A stretch of DNA of 64,000 nucleotides from Actinomadura rubteroloni (GCF_002911665.1 NZ_MTBP01000002.1:1798001-1862000), one strand, 5' to 3'. Positions 33,096 through 42,055 are shown, counted from the stretch's first letter. Numbers and translations are program-made. Notes: generated from the letters alone by a model not told the origin.

Positions 33096-33583
33096 GTTCC
33101 CCTCCGGCTGAACCCGACCGGCCCGCGCCGTCCCGCGCGGCGGCTCATCACGACGGCGTCCACGCCGGACGGCTGGTAGTAGCCCCGCCGCAGCCCGATC
33201 CGCTGAAACCCGAACCGCTCATAAAGCCGCTGCGCAGACGCATTATCAGCGCGGACCTCCAAGAACACGGCCTCACACTTCCGCCGCTCCGCCTCGTCCA
33301 GCAACGCGGTGAGCAACGTGGCGCCGACCCCCGCCCCCCGCCGGTCCGCACGCACCCCGATGGTCTGCACGTCGGCCTGCCCACCCGCCGCCGCAAGCCC
33401 CGCATACCCGACGATCTCCCCGCCGATCTCCGCGACAAGGTAGTGCCGCGTCCCCGGCTGCCCCTCCAGCTCCGCACTCAACATCGCCGCCGACCACGCG
33501 TCCTCGGGAAAGATCTCCTCCTCCAGCGCGTGCACCGCGAACACGTCCTTCTCCCGCATCCCCCGCAACACCACCCCGCTCAT
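33092..33583 (-). CDS. rimI: Ribosomal protein S18 alanine N-acetyltransferase-type GNAT
   Basis: A 163-residue GNAT acetyltransferase. The acetyl-CoA loop is IGVRADRRGAGVGATLL (Q/RxxGxG/A) and the C-terminal strands read RLYERFGFQRIGLRRGYY, as in RimI. It acetylates the N-terminal residue of a protein, classically S18. Its place between tsaB and tsaD is conserved in many bacteria. I take the ATG at 33583; upstream sequence in frame is repeat DNA. Confidence 0.92.
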   Translation of the reverse strand: MSGVVLRGMREKDVFAVHALEEEIFPEDAWSAAMLSAELEGQPGTRHYLVAEIGGEIVGYAGLAAAGGQADVQTIGVRADRRGAGVGATLLTALLDEAERRKCEAVFLEVRADNASAQRLYERFGFQRIGLRRGYYQPSGVDAVVMSRRAGRRGPVGFSRRGT

Positions 33584-33613
33584 GTGTCCCCCGCCCGCCT
33601 GCGGCGCGCCGAG

Positions 33614-33809
33614 AAGCCGCGCGCTTCCCTCGTCGCTCTGGTCGCAAGCTCCCGCCACTCCTCAGTCCAGCGCCCGGCGCGCGCCGCAGGCGCGCGCCGT
33701 GCTCCCCGCACGCCCGCGACGCGCCTCAAGCCGCGCGCTTCCCTCGTCGCTCTGGTCGCAAGCTCCCGCCGCTCCTCAGTCCAGCGCCCGGCGCGCGCCG
33801 CAGGCGCGC
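33614..33809. repeat. 82-bp direct repeat between tsaB and rimI
   Basis: Copy 1 is 33614-33695 and copy 2 is 33728-33809. They differ at one position (A versus G, within CCGCC(A/G)CTCC). Each copy ends in a GC-rich dyad (CGGCGCGCGCCGCAGGCGCGC). The repeat interrupts the otherwise tightly packed tsaB-rimI-tsaD run and ends at the tsaB stop codon. Confidence 0.9.
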
Positions 33810-34493
33810 TCATCGCGGCGTGACCTTTTTGCGGGGGCCCGGGGCGACGGCGTCGGGACGGCGCAGGTAGAGCGGTTCGGGCGGGAGGAGTTCGGGGCCG
33901 GGACGGCCGGACAGGCGCGCGATCACCAGGTCGGCGAGCGCCGTCGCCGACGGGCGCAGCGGGTCCGGCGCGGACGCGCCCGCGAGCACGCCCGAGTAGA
34001 GGACCGCGCCCTCGCCGATCACGGGCAGGCCGTCGGGGGCGCCGGCCAGGACGTCGGCGGCGGGGCCGACGGACGGGCCGGTCACGCGGACGCCCGCCGA
34101 CGCGTACCGGGCCCAGTAGACCTCTTTGCGGCGCGCGTCGGTGGCGACGGCGAACGGGGTCGTCCGGCCGGACGCCCACGCGATCACGTCGAGCGTGCAC
34201 ACGCCGTGCACCGGCACGTGCAGCGCCTCGCCGAGCGACCGCGCGGTGACGAGCCCGACGCGCAGCCCCGTGTAGGGGCCGGGGCCGACGCCGACCGCGA
34301 TCGCGCCGAGGTCGGCGGGCGCCGCGCCCGCCTCGGCCAGCACCCGCTGGACGGACGGGGTCAGCAGCTCGGTGTGGCGGCGGGCGTCCACGGCCTCGGC
34401 CGACGCGCGGGCGCGGACCGCCGCGCCCGGAACCCACTCGTACAGCGCGACGGTGACCGCCGCGGTGGCGGTGTCGAAAGCCAGGACCAGCAC
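33810..34493 (-). CDS. tsaB: tRNA threonylcarbamoyladenosine biosynthesis protein TsaB
   Basis: A 227-residue ASKHA-fold partner of TsaD. The start is MLVLAFDTATAAVTVALYE and the family motif AIAVGVGPGPYTGLRVGL is intact. The C-terminal third is variable, as in other actinobacteria. It stabilises the TsaB-TsaD complex that transfers the threonylcarbamoyl group. The stop lies 1 bp beyond the end of the 82-bp repeat. Confidence 0.95.
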   Translation of the reverse strand: MLVLAFDTATAAVTVALYEWVPGAAVRARASAEAVDARRHTELLTPSVQRVLAEAGAAPADLGAIAVGVGPGPYTGLRVGLVTARSLGEALHVPVHGVCTLDVIAWASGRTTPFAVATDARRKEVYWARYASAGVRVTGPSVGPAADVLAGAPDGLPVIGEGAVLYSGVLAGASAPDPLRPSATALADLVIARLSGRPGPELLPPEPLYLRRPDAVAPGPRKKVTPR

Positions 34494-34535
34494 GAAGGGA
34501 CAGCGTAGTCCAGCGGGGGCCCGCGCCGTCCGCGC

Positions 34536-35438
34536 TCAGCGGGCGCCGAGTTCGCCGATCATGGCGCGGGCGGCCTGCTCGGCGCCGGACACGGCCTGCG
34601 CGGCGGCCAGCGGACGGCCCCGGTCGGCCCCGCCGTAGCGGACGGTCACGAGCAGGTTCCCGACCCGGACGTTCGTCACCGCCGACGCCGAGCCGTCCCC
34701 GGAGTCCTGGCTGGTGACGACGTAGTTCTCCTCGCCGAGGCCGCCGACCCGCGACTTTCCGGTCAGCCGCTGCCCGTCGACCAGGGAGCGTCCGGACTCG
34801 TCGGCCGTGCGCTCGGCACGGAACGTCGCGGCGGCCCGCTCGGCGGCCGAGCCCGCGCCGGACGGGGCGATCGCGCGCAGCTCGACGGTCAGCAGCCGCT
34901 TCCGGTTGCCGGTGTAGGCGCCCCAGACGCACTGGTTCTGGCGGTCGCTGGCCTGGTAGTTGTCCGCGGGCGTGCGGTCCGCGCCGGGCGCGAGCCGGCC
35001 CGCGAGAGCGGCCGGGAACACCGTGCAGGCGTCGGGGACGTCGGCGCGGTCGGCGTGGGCGAGCGGCGTGCGGGCGGCCACGCTGTCGCCGCCGACCCGG
35101 CCGCCGTCCAGGACGTGCGTGCCGGACAGCAGCGCGATCGCGGCGCCCGCGCAGGCGGCGACGCCGACCGTGATCCCGGCGATCACCGTGCCGCGCCGGC
35201 CGCCCCGCTGCCGCCGGCGGCCCGCGACCCGGTGGCTGCCCGTGCCGGCGCGCCGGGTCTGCCGGGACGACCGCGCCGCGTGCCGGGAACCGCCCGTCGC
35301 CCGCGCGGGGGCGGACGGCGCGAAATAGGGACCGGACTCCTGGGCCCCGTACGGCCGTCCGTAAGGACCGGAATCACCCGCGCCCTGGAGGCGCCGATCG
35401 TCCGCGCCGGGATAGCCGCCGCGCTGGCCGCCGTTCAC
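34536..35438 (-). CDS. Single-pass membrane protein of unknown function
   Basis: The protein has 300 residues. The cytoplasmic N-terminus is rich in Gly, Tyr, Pro and Arg (about 85 residues, including GPYGRPYGAQESGPYFAP). A transmembrane helix (TVIAGITVGVAACAGAAIAL) follows basic residues. The outer domain of about 180 residues has two cysteines, in DACTVFP and NQCVWG, and resembles lipoproteins of the DUF3558 type. Its position inside the tsa run between tsaE and tsaB is not typical, so it may be an insertion. The start is GTG. Function unknown. Confidence 0.75.
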   Translation of the reverse strand: MNGGQRGGYPGADDRRLQGAGDSGPYGRPYGAQESGPYFAPSAPARATGGSRHAARSSRQTRRAGTGSHRVAGRRRQRGGRRGTVIAGITVGVAACAGAAIALLSGTHVLDGGRVGGDSVAARTPLAHADRADVPDACTVFPAALAGRLAPGADRTPADNYQASDRQNQCVWGAYTGNRKRLLTVELRAIAPSGAGSAAERAAATFRAERTADESGRSLVDGQRLTGKSRVGGLGEENYVVTSQDSGDGSASAVTNVRVGNLLVTVRYGGADRGRPLAAAQAVSGAEQAARAMIGELGAR

Positions 35439-35563
35439 GCGTCCTCGCTCCCGCCGAGCAGCAAATCATGCGATTTGTGCAGTCCAGCCATGTTCCGGCA
35501 AAGAGTACGACATGGACGCGAAACCTCATCGCCCCGCGCTGACAAGAATGACCGGCGGACTTG

Positions 35564-36037
35564 TCATTCCCCAACAAACTGGCCGGCCCAGCGCTCCCCC
35601 ACGCCGGTCAGCCGGACGACGCGTTCCTCGTCCGTCCCGGCGGGCCCGCGCGCGATCGTCACCTCCAGCCGGTCGTCGGCGAGACCTTCGGCGAGCCCCT
35701 CGCCCCACTCCACGACCGTGACGGCGTCGGCGAGGGACGCGTCGAGGTCCAGGTCGTCCAGCTCCGCGACGCCGCCGAGGCGGTAGGCGTCGGCGTGGAC
35801 GAGCGCGGGACCGTCCCCGAGCGACGGATGCACCCGGGCGATCACGAACGTCGGCGACGTGATCGGCCCCCGCACGTTCAGCCCCTCGCCGATCCCCTGG
35901 GTGAGGGTCGTCTTGCCCGCGCCGAGGTCGCCGGTGAGGACGAGCAGGTCGCCCGCCCGCAGCAGCCCGGCCAGCCGGATCCCGAGCGCCCGCATGTCGG
36001 CGGCGGTCGGGACCGCCAGCGCCTCCGTCACGTCCAT
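35564..36037 (-). CDS. tsaE: tRNA threonylcarbamoyladenosine ATPase TsaE
   Basis: A 157-residue P-loop ATPase (GDLGAGKTTLTQGIG) with SPTFVIA and VHADAYRL, followed by VVEWGEGL. It drives turnover of the TsaB-TsaD complex. I take the ATG at 36037, with GGAG 8 bp upstream; a GTG at 36046 is also in frame and has AAGGAG before it. The start abuts the stop of the alpha/beta hydrolase (TGAGATG). Confidence 0.94.
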   Translation of the reverse strand: MDVTEALAVPTAADMRALGIRLAGLLRAGDLLVLTGDLGAGKTTLTQGIGEGLNVRGPITSPTFVIARVHPSLGDGPALVHADAYRLGGVAELDDLDLDASLADAVTVVEWGEGLAEGLADDRLEVTIARGPAGTDEERVVRLTGVGERWAGQFVGE

Positions 36038-36038
36038 C

Positions 36039-37136
36039 TCACGCACTCCGCTCCTTCGGCTCGGCGAGCAGGCGCTCGGCCAGCCGCCGCACCGCCCCGG
36101 TCACCGCGCCCGGGAACTCCAGCGGCAGCACGTGCCCGGCCTCCTCGATCTCGATCAGCTCCGCGTCCAGCGCCGCCGCGACCGCCCGGCCGTGCGCGGC
36201 GGGGGTGAACCGGTCCGCCCCGGCGACGAGCACGACCGCCGGACGTCCGGCGACGACGGGCAGCGCCGCCGTCTTGTCGTGGTCCATCAGCGTCGGGTAG
36301 AACTCGGCGATCACGTCGATCGGCGTGCGGCGGATCATCTGCTCCACGAAGTCCACCACGGACGGGCTGACGTACCGGTCCGCGAAGGCCATCTTCCGCG
36401 TGACGAAGAACGCCAGGTCGGCGCCCGCGCCGCGCACCCGGTCCACGAGGTCGGCGCGGCGGCCGAGGCCGCGCAGCGTGCCCGGGGTGATCGGACGCAG
36501 CAGCTTCGCGAGCACCAGCGGCAGCCCGAGCGTCATCTCCTTCAGGTCCCCCGCCGACGTGTTGACCAGCACGACGCCCGCGACCTGCTCGGCGAACAGC
36601 GCGGGATGCGCGGCGGCCAGCGCCATGATCGTCATCGTGCCCATCGAGTGCCCGACGAGCAGTACCCGGCCGCCGGACGGGACGGTCGCGGCGAGCACGG
36701 CCGCCAGGTCCTCGCCGGTCTGGTCGATCGTGGCCGACAGCGGGTCCGCGCGGCCGGACCGGCCGTGGCTGCGCTGGTCCCAGTAGACGAACCGGACGCC
36801 GTCGCCGAGCTGGCGCGGCAGGTCCCGGCGCTGGTAGTGCCAGGTGTGCAGGTTCAGGCAGTAGCCGTGGCAGAAGACGATCGTGAGCGGCGCGTCGTCG
36901 GGGCCCTCGACCTCGACGTGCAGCGGCAGCCCGTCCGGCGCGAGCACCGGCACCGGCGTGCCGCGCCGCAGGCCGAACTCCTCCTCGGCGTCGGGGTCGG
37001 GGCGCAGCCGCACCCGGCCGACCGCGATCCGCCGCAGCCCGACCGCCGCGCCGATCCCGGCGGCGCCGGCGCCCGCGACCGCACCGGCCACGCCCAGTCT
37101 CCGGCGGCGGCTCCCCGCCGCGCGCTTGCTAGCCAT
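36039..37136 (-). CDS. Alpha/beta hydrolase
   Basis: The protein has 365 residues. A basic start followed by an Ala/Gly-rich hydrophobic stretch (VAGAVAGAGAAGIGAAVGL) could be a membrane anchor. The fold landmarks are FCHGYCLNLHTWHYQ (oxyanion loop), nucleophile elbow GHSMG, and the catalytic His in EEAGHVLPLEFP. The substrate is unknown. Homologues of this type are regular members of alr-tsaE runs in actinobacteria. It overlaps alr by 8 nt. Confidence 0.88.
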   Translation of the reverse strand: MASKRAAGSRRRRLGVAGAVAGAGAAGIGAAVGLRRIAVGRVRLRPDPDAEEEFGLRRGTPVPVLAPDGLPLHVEVEGPDDAPLTIVFCHGYCLNLHTWHYQRRDLPRQLGDGVRFVYWDQRSHGRSGRADPLSATIDQTGEDLAAVLAATVPSGGRVLLVGHSMGTMTIMALAAAHPALFAEQVAGVVLVNTSAGDLKEMTLGLPLVLAKLLRPITPGTLRGLGRRADLVDRVRGAGADLAFFVTRKMAFADRYVSPSVVDFVEQMIRRTPIDVIAEFYPTLMDHDKTAALPVVAGRPAVVLVAGADRFTPAAHGRAVAAALDAELIEIEEAGHVLPLEFPGAVTGAVRRLAERLLAEPKERSA

Positions 37137-38259
37137 CGGTCCCTCCGACGTAGACACGGGGCACCCGGAACCCGACGCGGGTGACGATCTCGTACGAGAT
37201 GGTGCCGAGCGCGTCCGCCCAGTCCTGCGCGGTCGGCTCGCCCCGGTCGCCGGGTCCGAACAGGACCACCTCGTCGCCCGCCTCCAGGACATCGTCCCCG
37301 AGGTCGATGACGAACTGGTCCATGCACACGCGTCCGGCGATGCGGCGGCGGCGCCCGGCGGCGAGGACTTCCAGCAGGTTGGAGCCGTGCCGGGGCACGC
37401 CGTCGCCGTATCCGGCCGGGACGACCGCGAGAGTCGTCTCACGCTCGGTCACGAAAGTGTGGCCGTAGGACACGCCTGAGCCCGCCGGGACGCGCTTCAC
37501 CAACGCGGCGTCGGCCGTCAGCGTCATCGCGGGCCGCAGCCCGAACCCGCCGCGCTCGGGGATCGGCGACAGTCCGTAGATCGCGATGCCCGGCCGGACG
37601 ACGTCGAACCGCGCCTCGGGCAGCGTCAGCGTCGCCGCCGAGTTCGCCAGATGCCGCACCAGCCGCCGCCCGGCCGCCTTCTCGGCGTGCCCGGCCATGT
37701 CGGTGAACGCGGTGAGCTGCCGGGCGATCGACGGGTGCCCCGGCTCGTCCGCGCAGGCGAAGTGCGACATCACGCCGACGACCTCGACCGTCCCCGCCGC
37801 CTCGGCCGCGAGCACCGCGTCGACCAGCGCGGGCCAGCCGTCCGGGCCGGTGCCGCCGCGCGTCATGCCCGTGTCGGCCTTGAGGTGGACGCGGGCGGGA
37901 CGGCCCGCGCGCGGCGCTGCGGCGGCCAGTTCGTCCAGCATCCACGCGGCGCCGACGACGAGGTCCACGTCCGCCGCGACGGCCTCGGCGTACGGCTCGC
38001 CCGGCACGCTCAGCCCGACCAGCACCGGCACGCCCGTGACCCCGGCCGAGCGCAGCGCGAGCGCCTCGGCGACCCTCGCGACGCCCAGCCAGGTCGCGCC
38101 GCCCGCCAGCGCCGCCCGCGCCACCGGGACCAGGCCGTGCCCGTACGCCTCGGCCTTGACCATCGCCATCACCTCGGCGCCCGCCGCGCGCTCGCGCAGC
38201 AGCGCCACGTTGCCGCGGACGGCGCCGAGGTCCACACGCGCCTGTGCAGGACTGCTCAT
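37129..38259 (-). CDS. alr: Alanine racemase
   Basis: A 376-residue PLP enzyme makes D-alanine for peptidoglycan. The PLP lysine is in MVKAEAYGHG, the TIM barrel follows, and the second-domain tyrosine is in GSGVSYGHTF. RVCMDQFVIDLG is a conserved segment near the active site. It is co-transcribed with nnr upstream and the hydrolase downstream. Confidence 0.96.
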   Translation of the reverse strand: MSSPAQARVDLGAVRGNVALLRERAAGAEVMAMVKAEAYGHGLVPVARAALAGGATWLGVARVAEALALRSAGVTGVPVLVGLSVPGEPYAEAVAADVDLVVGAAWMLDELAAAAPRAGRPARVHLKADTGMTRGGTGPDGWPALVDAVLAAEAAGTVEVVGVMSHFACADEPGHPSIARQLTAFTDMAGHAEKAAGRRLVRHLANSAATLTLPEARFDVVRPGIAIYGLSPIPERGGFGLRPAMTLTADAALVKRVPAGSGVSYGHTFVTERETTLAVVPAGYGDGVPRHGSNLLEVLAAGRRRRIAGRVCMDQFVIDLGDDVLEAGDEVVLFGPGDRGEPTAQDWADALGTISYEIVTRVGFRVPRVYVGGTDG

Positions 38260-38316
38260 GGTCCCCAGTGTGCCGTCCGAACGGCCATGTCAAGACATGT
38301 AGGGGTTACCTCGACG

Positions 38317-39789
38317 TCAGTCCAGGGTGCGGAACGCGTCCGGGATGGCCCGCAGCACGTCCTCCGCGCTGATCGGCGCCTCCCGGCCCTCCCGCCCGGA
38401 CGCCAGCCGCGCCGCGAGCCCGTGCAGGTACGCGCCCGCCGCCGCGGCCTCCAGCGCCGCCATCCCGCCCGCCAGCAGCGCGCCGACCAGGCCGGACAGG
38501 ACGTCGCCCGTCCCGGCGGTCGCCAGCCACGCCGTCCCGGTCGGGTTGACGCGGACGGGCCGGTCCAGCTCGGCGACCAGCGTCGTCGACCCCTTGAGCA
38601 GCACGGTCGCGCCGAGTTCCACGGCGGCGCGGCGGGCGTGCTCCAGCCGCCGCGCCTCGATCGCGTCGCGGTCGACCCGCAGCAGCCTTGCCAGCTCGCC
38701 CGCGTGCGGGGTCAGGACGGTCGGCACGTCGCGGCACAGCAGCGCGCGGCGCAGCGCGTCCGAGCGGGACACCGCGTTGAGGCCGTCGGCGTCCACGAGC
38801 ACCGGGACGTCGGACGCCAGCACCGCCCCCACCAGCGCCTCGGCCCGCTCCCCGCCGCCGAGGCCCGGCCCGACGACCCACGCCTGGACGCGGCCGATCT
38901 CCGCCAGCACGTCCGGCCCCGGCTCGACCACGCGCGTCACCGTCTCCGGCCAGCGCTGCCGCACCAGCTCGACGGCGTGCGCGTCGGAGGCGAACCGCAC
39001 CATGCCCGCGCCGCCGCGCACCGCGGCGCCCGCCGCGAGCACCGCCGCGCCCGGGAACGTTCCGCTGCCCGCGATGACGCCGACGACGCCGCGCCGGTAC
39101 TTGTCGGACTCGGGTCCCGGCTCGGGCGGCCGGACGTCGTCGGGCCGCGCCGCCACCACGTCCGGGTCGGGCAGGTCGGCGCCGAGCCCGATGTCGACCA
39201 GCTCCACGACGCCGCAGTGCGCCGCGCCCGGGTCGATGATCAGGCCGGGCTTGTGGGTGCCGAACGTGACGGTCACGTCCGCGTGGACGGCCGTGCCCGC
39301 GACCGCGCCGGTGCTGGCGTCCACGCCGCTCGGGACGTCGCACGCCACGAGCGTCGCGGGCGCCGCCGACGCGCGCCGGGCCAGCGTCGCGTGCGGCTCG
39401 CGCAGCCCGCCGGACCCGCCGATGCCGGTCAGCCCGTCGATGACCAGGTCGGCGGTGTCGATCTCGCCGGTCGCGTCGGGGGGCAGGAGCCGTCCGCCCG
39501 CCGCGCGCAGCGCCGCCGCGCCGCCCTCGTGAACGGACGTCCCCGCGCGCAGCGCCACGACCCGTGCCCCGCGCCGCGCCAGCAGCGCGCCCGCGTAGAG
39601 GGTGTCGCCGCCGTTGGCGCCGCCGCCGACGAGCAGCACCACCCGCGCGCCGTACACGCGCGGCAGCAGCCGGGCGCAGACCGCCGCGAGCCCCGCCGCC
39701 GCACGCGCCATCAGCGTGCCGTCGGGCAGCCGCGCCATCAGGGCCTGCTCCGCCGCGCGGACCTTGTCCACCTCGTGCGCGTACCGCAT
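38317..39789 (-). CDS. nnr: Bifunctional NAD(P)HX epimerase/dehydratase
   Basis: A 490-residue fusion that repairs hydrated NADH and NADPH. The N-terminal YjeF epimerase domain (about residues 1-205) contains VLLVGGGANGGDTLYAGALL and DLVIDGLTG. The C-terminal carbohydrate-kinase-like dehydratase domain carries KYRRGVVGVIAGSGTFPGA, LTPHAGELARLL and the glycine-rich TAGTGDVLSGLVGAL. It lies between acpS and alr, as in many actinobacteria. Confidence 0.95.
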   Translation of the reverse strand: MRYAHEVDKVRAAEQALMARLPDGTLMARAAAGLAAVCARLLPRVYGARVVLLVGGGANGGDTLYAGALLARRGARVVALRAGTSVHEGGAAALRAAGGRLLPPDATGEIDTADLVIDGLTGIGGSGGLREPHATLARRASAAPATLVACDVPSGVDASTGAVAGTAVHADVTVTFGTHKPGLIIDPGAAHCGVVELVDIGLGADLPDPDVVAARPDDVRPPEPGPESDKYRRGVVGVIAGSGTFPGAAVLAAGAAVRGGAGMVRFASDAHAVELVRQRWPETVTRVVEPGPDVLAEIGRVQAWVVGPGLGGGERAEALVGAVLASDVPVLVDADGLNAVSRSDALRRALLCRDVPTVLTPHAGELARLLRVDRDAIEARRLEHARRAAVELGATVLLKGSTTLVAELDRPVRVNPTGTAWLATAGTGDVLSGLVGALLAGGMAALEAAAAGAYLHGLAARLASGREGREAPISAEDVLRAIPDAFRTLD

Positions 39790-39792
39790 GGC

Positions 39793-40164
39793 CTACCCCG
39801 CTCCCTGTGGATTCCGCGCCTCGGCGATCACGACCGCCGTGGCGATGCCGCCGTCGTGGCTGAGCGAGACGTGCCAGTCCGTCACGCCGCGTTCGGCCGC
39901 CGCCGCCGCGACCGTCCCGGTGACGTGCAGGACGGGCCGTCCGCCCGGCTCCCTGCGGATCTCGGCGTCGGTCCAGCGCAGCCCGCCGGGCGCGCCGAGG
40001 GCCTTGGCGAGCGCCTCCTTCGCGGCGAACCTGGCGGCCAGCGACCGGGCTGGCAGCACGCGCTCGTCCGCGGTGAACAGGCGCGCGAGCAGGCCGGGCG
40101 TCCGCCGCAGGGACGCCTCGAACCGCGCGATGTCCGCCACGTCGATGCCCACTCCCACGATCAC
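39793..40164 (-). CDS. acpS: Holo-[acyl-carrier-protein] synthase
   Basis: A 123-residue phosphopantetheinyl transferase activates ACP for fatty acid synthesis. The two signature motifs are GVGIDVADIARFE (metal-binding Asp) and LAARFAAKEALAKALG (Glu/Lys). It is the first gene of the acpS-nnr-alr run. The start is GTG. Confidence 0.95.
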   Translation of the reverse strand: MIVGVGIDVADIARFEASLRRTPGLLARLFTADERVLPARSLAARFAAKEALAKALGAPGGLRWTDAEIRREPGGRPVLHVTGTVAAAAAERGVTDWHVSLSHDGGIATAVVIAEARNPQGAG

Positions 40165-40250
40165 ATACCCAGGGTGCCACGATGATCACGTCCGTCACGG
40201 GGTTACTCGGGCGTCACGGTCACCGAGACCGTTCCCGGACGGTCCCGGAC

Positions 40251-40279
40251 GCGCACTGGCCGCGTCCCTGCCAGTGCGC
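40251..40279. promoter_or_regulatory. Inverted repeat GCGCACTGGC-N9-GCCAGTGCGC
   Basis: A perfect 10-bp dyad with a 9-bp spacer is followed at once by a -10 TACCGT (40280-40285) for the XRE gene starting at 40331. The dyad spans the -35 region, so it is a strong candidate for an autoregulatory operator of the XRE protein. Confidence 0.6.
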
Positions 40280-40330
40280 TACCGTCGATTTGCCCTGCAA
40301 GTTTCACCGCGCCCCCAGAGATCGGCAGCG

Positions 40331-41203
40331 ATGAGTTCGTCCCGCGGTCCCACCGTCCGCCAGCGGCGGCTCGGCATCGAGCTGCGGCGCCTGCGGGAGG
40401 GGCGCTCGCTCACCGGGGACGAGGTCGCCGTCCGGCTGTCGTGGTCCACCGCGAAGGTGAGCCGGCTGGAGAACGCCCGCACCGGGGCGCGCGTCGGGGA
40501 CGTCGCGGCGCTGCTGGAGCTGTACGGGGTCGCGGGCGCGCAGCGGGACGAGCTGATGACGCTCGCCGAGGACGCCGCCGAGAAGGGCTGGTGGGAGGAC
40601 TTCCCGTCCATCGGCGCCGACTACGCCCAGCTCATCGCGCTGGAGGCGGACGCGAGCCGCGCGTACTGCTGGGAGAACCTGGTCGTCCCGGGCCTGCTCC
40701 AGACCGAGGCGTACGCGCGGGCGGTGATCCGGGGCTGGGAGGTCGTCGCGACCGTCCCGCCCGCCGAGCTGGAACGGCTCACGCAGGTGCGGATGCTGCG
40801 CCAGCAGGTGCTGCGCGGGCCGCGTCCGCTGGCGCTGGACGTCGTCCTGGACGAGTCGGTGCTCCGCCGCCGCATCCACGAGCCCGCCGTGATGGCCGAG
40901 CAGATCGAGCACCTGACGCGTGCCGCGCGCGAGCGGCACGTGTCGCTGCGGGTCCTGCCGCTGGACCGCGACCACCGCATCCTCGGCTCGTCGTTCACGC
41001 TGCTGGAATTCGCGGATCAGTATTATGTCCCGTTCCCGGACGTGGTCCACACCGAAAGTCTCACCTTCAGTTACCTGACAAGTGAGGCCGAGACCCATCG
41101 TTACCGGCTGGCTTACGAACGCATGAGCACCGAGGCGCTCGACGCGCCGGACTCGCTCGAAGTGCTGGCCGAAATGACGGAATGGTGGCGCCGGGCGGAC
41201 TGA
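40331..41203 (+). CDS. XRE-family regulator with DUF5753 (Scr1/WhiJ-type)
   Basis: The protein has 290 residues. The helix-turn-helix spans about residues 12-65 (ELRRLREGRSLTGDEVAVRL and WSTAKVSRLENARTGARVGD). The DUF5753 domain follows, with the family cues YCWENLVVPGLLQTEAYARA, LDVVLDESVLRRR and FPDVVHTESL. Proteins of this class pair with small DUF397 proteins and act as developmental switches (WhiJ type) in Streptomyces. Two DUF397 genes follow here. A 10-bp dyad lies in its promoter. Confidence 0.92.
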   Translation: MSSSRGPTVRQRRLGIELRRLREGRSLTGDEVAVRLSWSTAKVSRLENARTGARVGDVAALLELYGVAGAQRDELMTLAEDAAEKGWWEDFPSIGADYAQLIALEADASRAYCWENLVVPGLLQTEAYARAVIRGWEVVATVPPAELERLTQVRMLRQQVLRGPRPLALDVVLDESVLRRRIHEPAVMAEQIEHLTRAARERHVSLRVLPLDRDHRILGSSFTLLEFADQYYVPFPDVVHTESLTFSYLTSEAETHRYRLAYERMSTEALDAPDSLEVLAEMTEWWRRAD

Positions 41204-41380
41204 GCGGCACAGCTCACATCCCGCTCGCGGAGCGTGGAAGACCTGCGGTCTCCTGATAAAGTTCAAGCACCTAATCCGCCTTTTGGATGTTCCGTTTGCG
41301 GGAACGTCCGGCCCGGAATTGAGAATTTCAGCGTGCCACGCTGCGGCGGATAAATCAGACAAAACCGACGGAGTACTCTT

Positions 41381-41590
41381 ATGGCCCAGATGACCACACC
41401 GACGACCGCCTGGCGCAAGAGCGTCCGCTGCGGCGGCAGCGCGACCTGTGTCGAGGTGGCGGCCCTCGCCGCCGGCCTGGTCGGCGCGCGCGACAGCAAG
41501 CAGGGACCGGCCGCGCCGGCCCTCGCCGTGCGGCCCGCGGGCTGGGCGTCCTTCGTGTCCCGCGTCCGCGCGGGCGCTTTCGACCTCTGA
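41381..41590 (+). CDS. DUF397 domain protein, first copy
   Basis: A 69-residue protein that reads WRKSVRCGGSATCVEVA, then GARDSKQGPAAPALAVRPAG, then WASFVSRVRAGAFDL. This follows the DUF397 pattern W-R-K-S, C-V-E-V-A, V-R-D-S-K and a terminal W-x2-F motif. No ribosome-binding site is obvious. It probably antagonises or partners the upstream XRE protein. Confidence 0.88.
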   Translation: MAQMTTPTTAWRKSVRCGGSATCVEVAALAAGLVGARDSKQGPAAPALAVRPAGWASFVSRVRAGAFDL

Positions 41591-41785
41591 CCCCGCGCAT
41601 CCGGGCGTCCCGATGACGACCTCACCGGGGACGCTCCGCCGGGTCCTCGTCCCGCCGCGCCACGAGCCGCGGCGCCGGAGACCCGACATTTCAGATCAAC
41701 CGCATTGATTTCCGCTCAACACGGGTAGAACCTCCTCCGGCAATGACGCCGTCTTCTTTCGCGCCGAACCGAACGAGGAGATGGG

Positions 41786-42004
41786 ATGCGCGAAGAACAG
41801 CCGTCCCCGGTCCGCTGGCTCACAAGCAGTCGTTGTGGGGCAAGTCACACTTGTGTCGCCGTAGCGCGACTTTTTTCTATCCCCGGCGTGGGCGTCCGTG
41901 ATACGGCGGAGACAGAAACCGCGACGGCGCTCTTCCTCACCCCGAACACCTGGAATACGTTCCTGACCAGCATCAGGAACGGCGACTACGACCACCGGGC
42001 ATAA
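41786..42004 (+). CDS. DUF397 domain protein, second copy
   Basis: A 72-residue divergent DUF397 protein: SSRCGASHTCVAVARLF, GVRDTAETE and NTWNTFLTSIRNGDYDH correspond to the family positions. Ribosome-binding site GAGGAG lies before the ATG. The codon use is less GC-biased than in the neighbouring genes (TTT, TCT, ATA-like choices), which may signal recent transfer. It is followed by a strong terminator. Confidence 0.82.
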   Translation: MREEQPSPVRWLTSSRCGASHTCVAVARLFSIPGVGVRDTAETETATALFLTPNTWNTFLTSIRNGDYDHRA

Positions 42005-42011
42005 AAACAGT

Positions 42012-42048
42012 GCTCCTGTTCCGGCGGCCGGACCGCCGGAACAGGAGC
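42012..42048. terminator. Strong hairpin terminator between DUF397 and glmS
   Basis: A 16-bp perfect stem (GCTCCTGTTCCGGCGG and its complement) with a 5-nt loop lies between two convergent genes, only 7 bp from each stop. It can serve both. Confidence 0.9.
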
Positions 42049-42055
42049 GTCCGCC

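Noticed and set aside
33580..34932. Gene reading through the 82-bp repeats and across tsaB
   Set aside because: It overlaps tsaB in another frame for its whole length; the repeats carry no start site.
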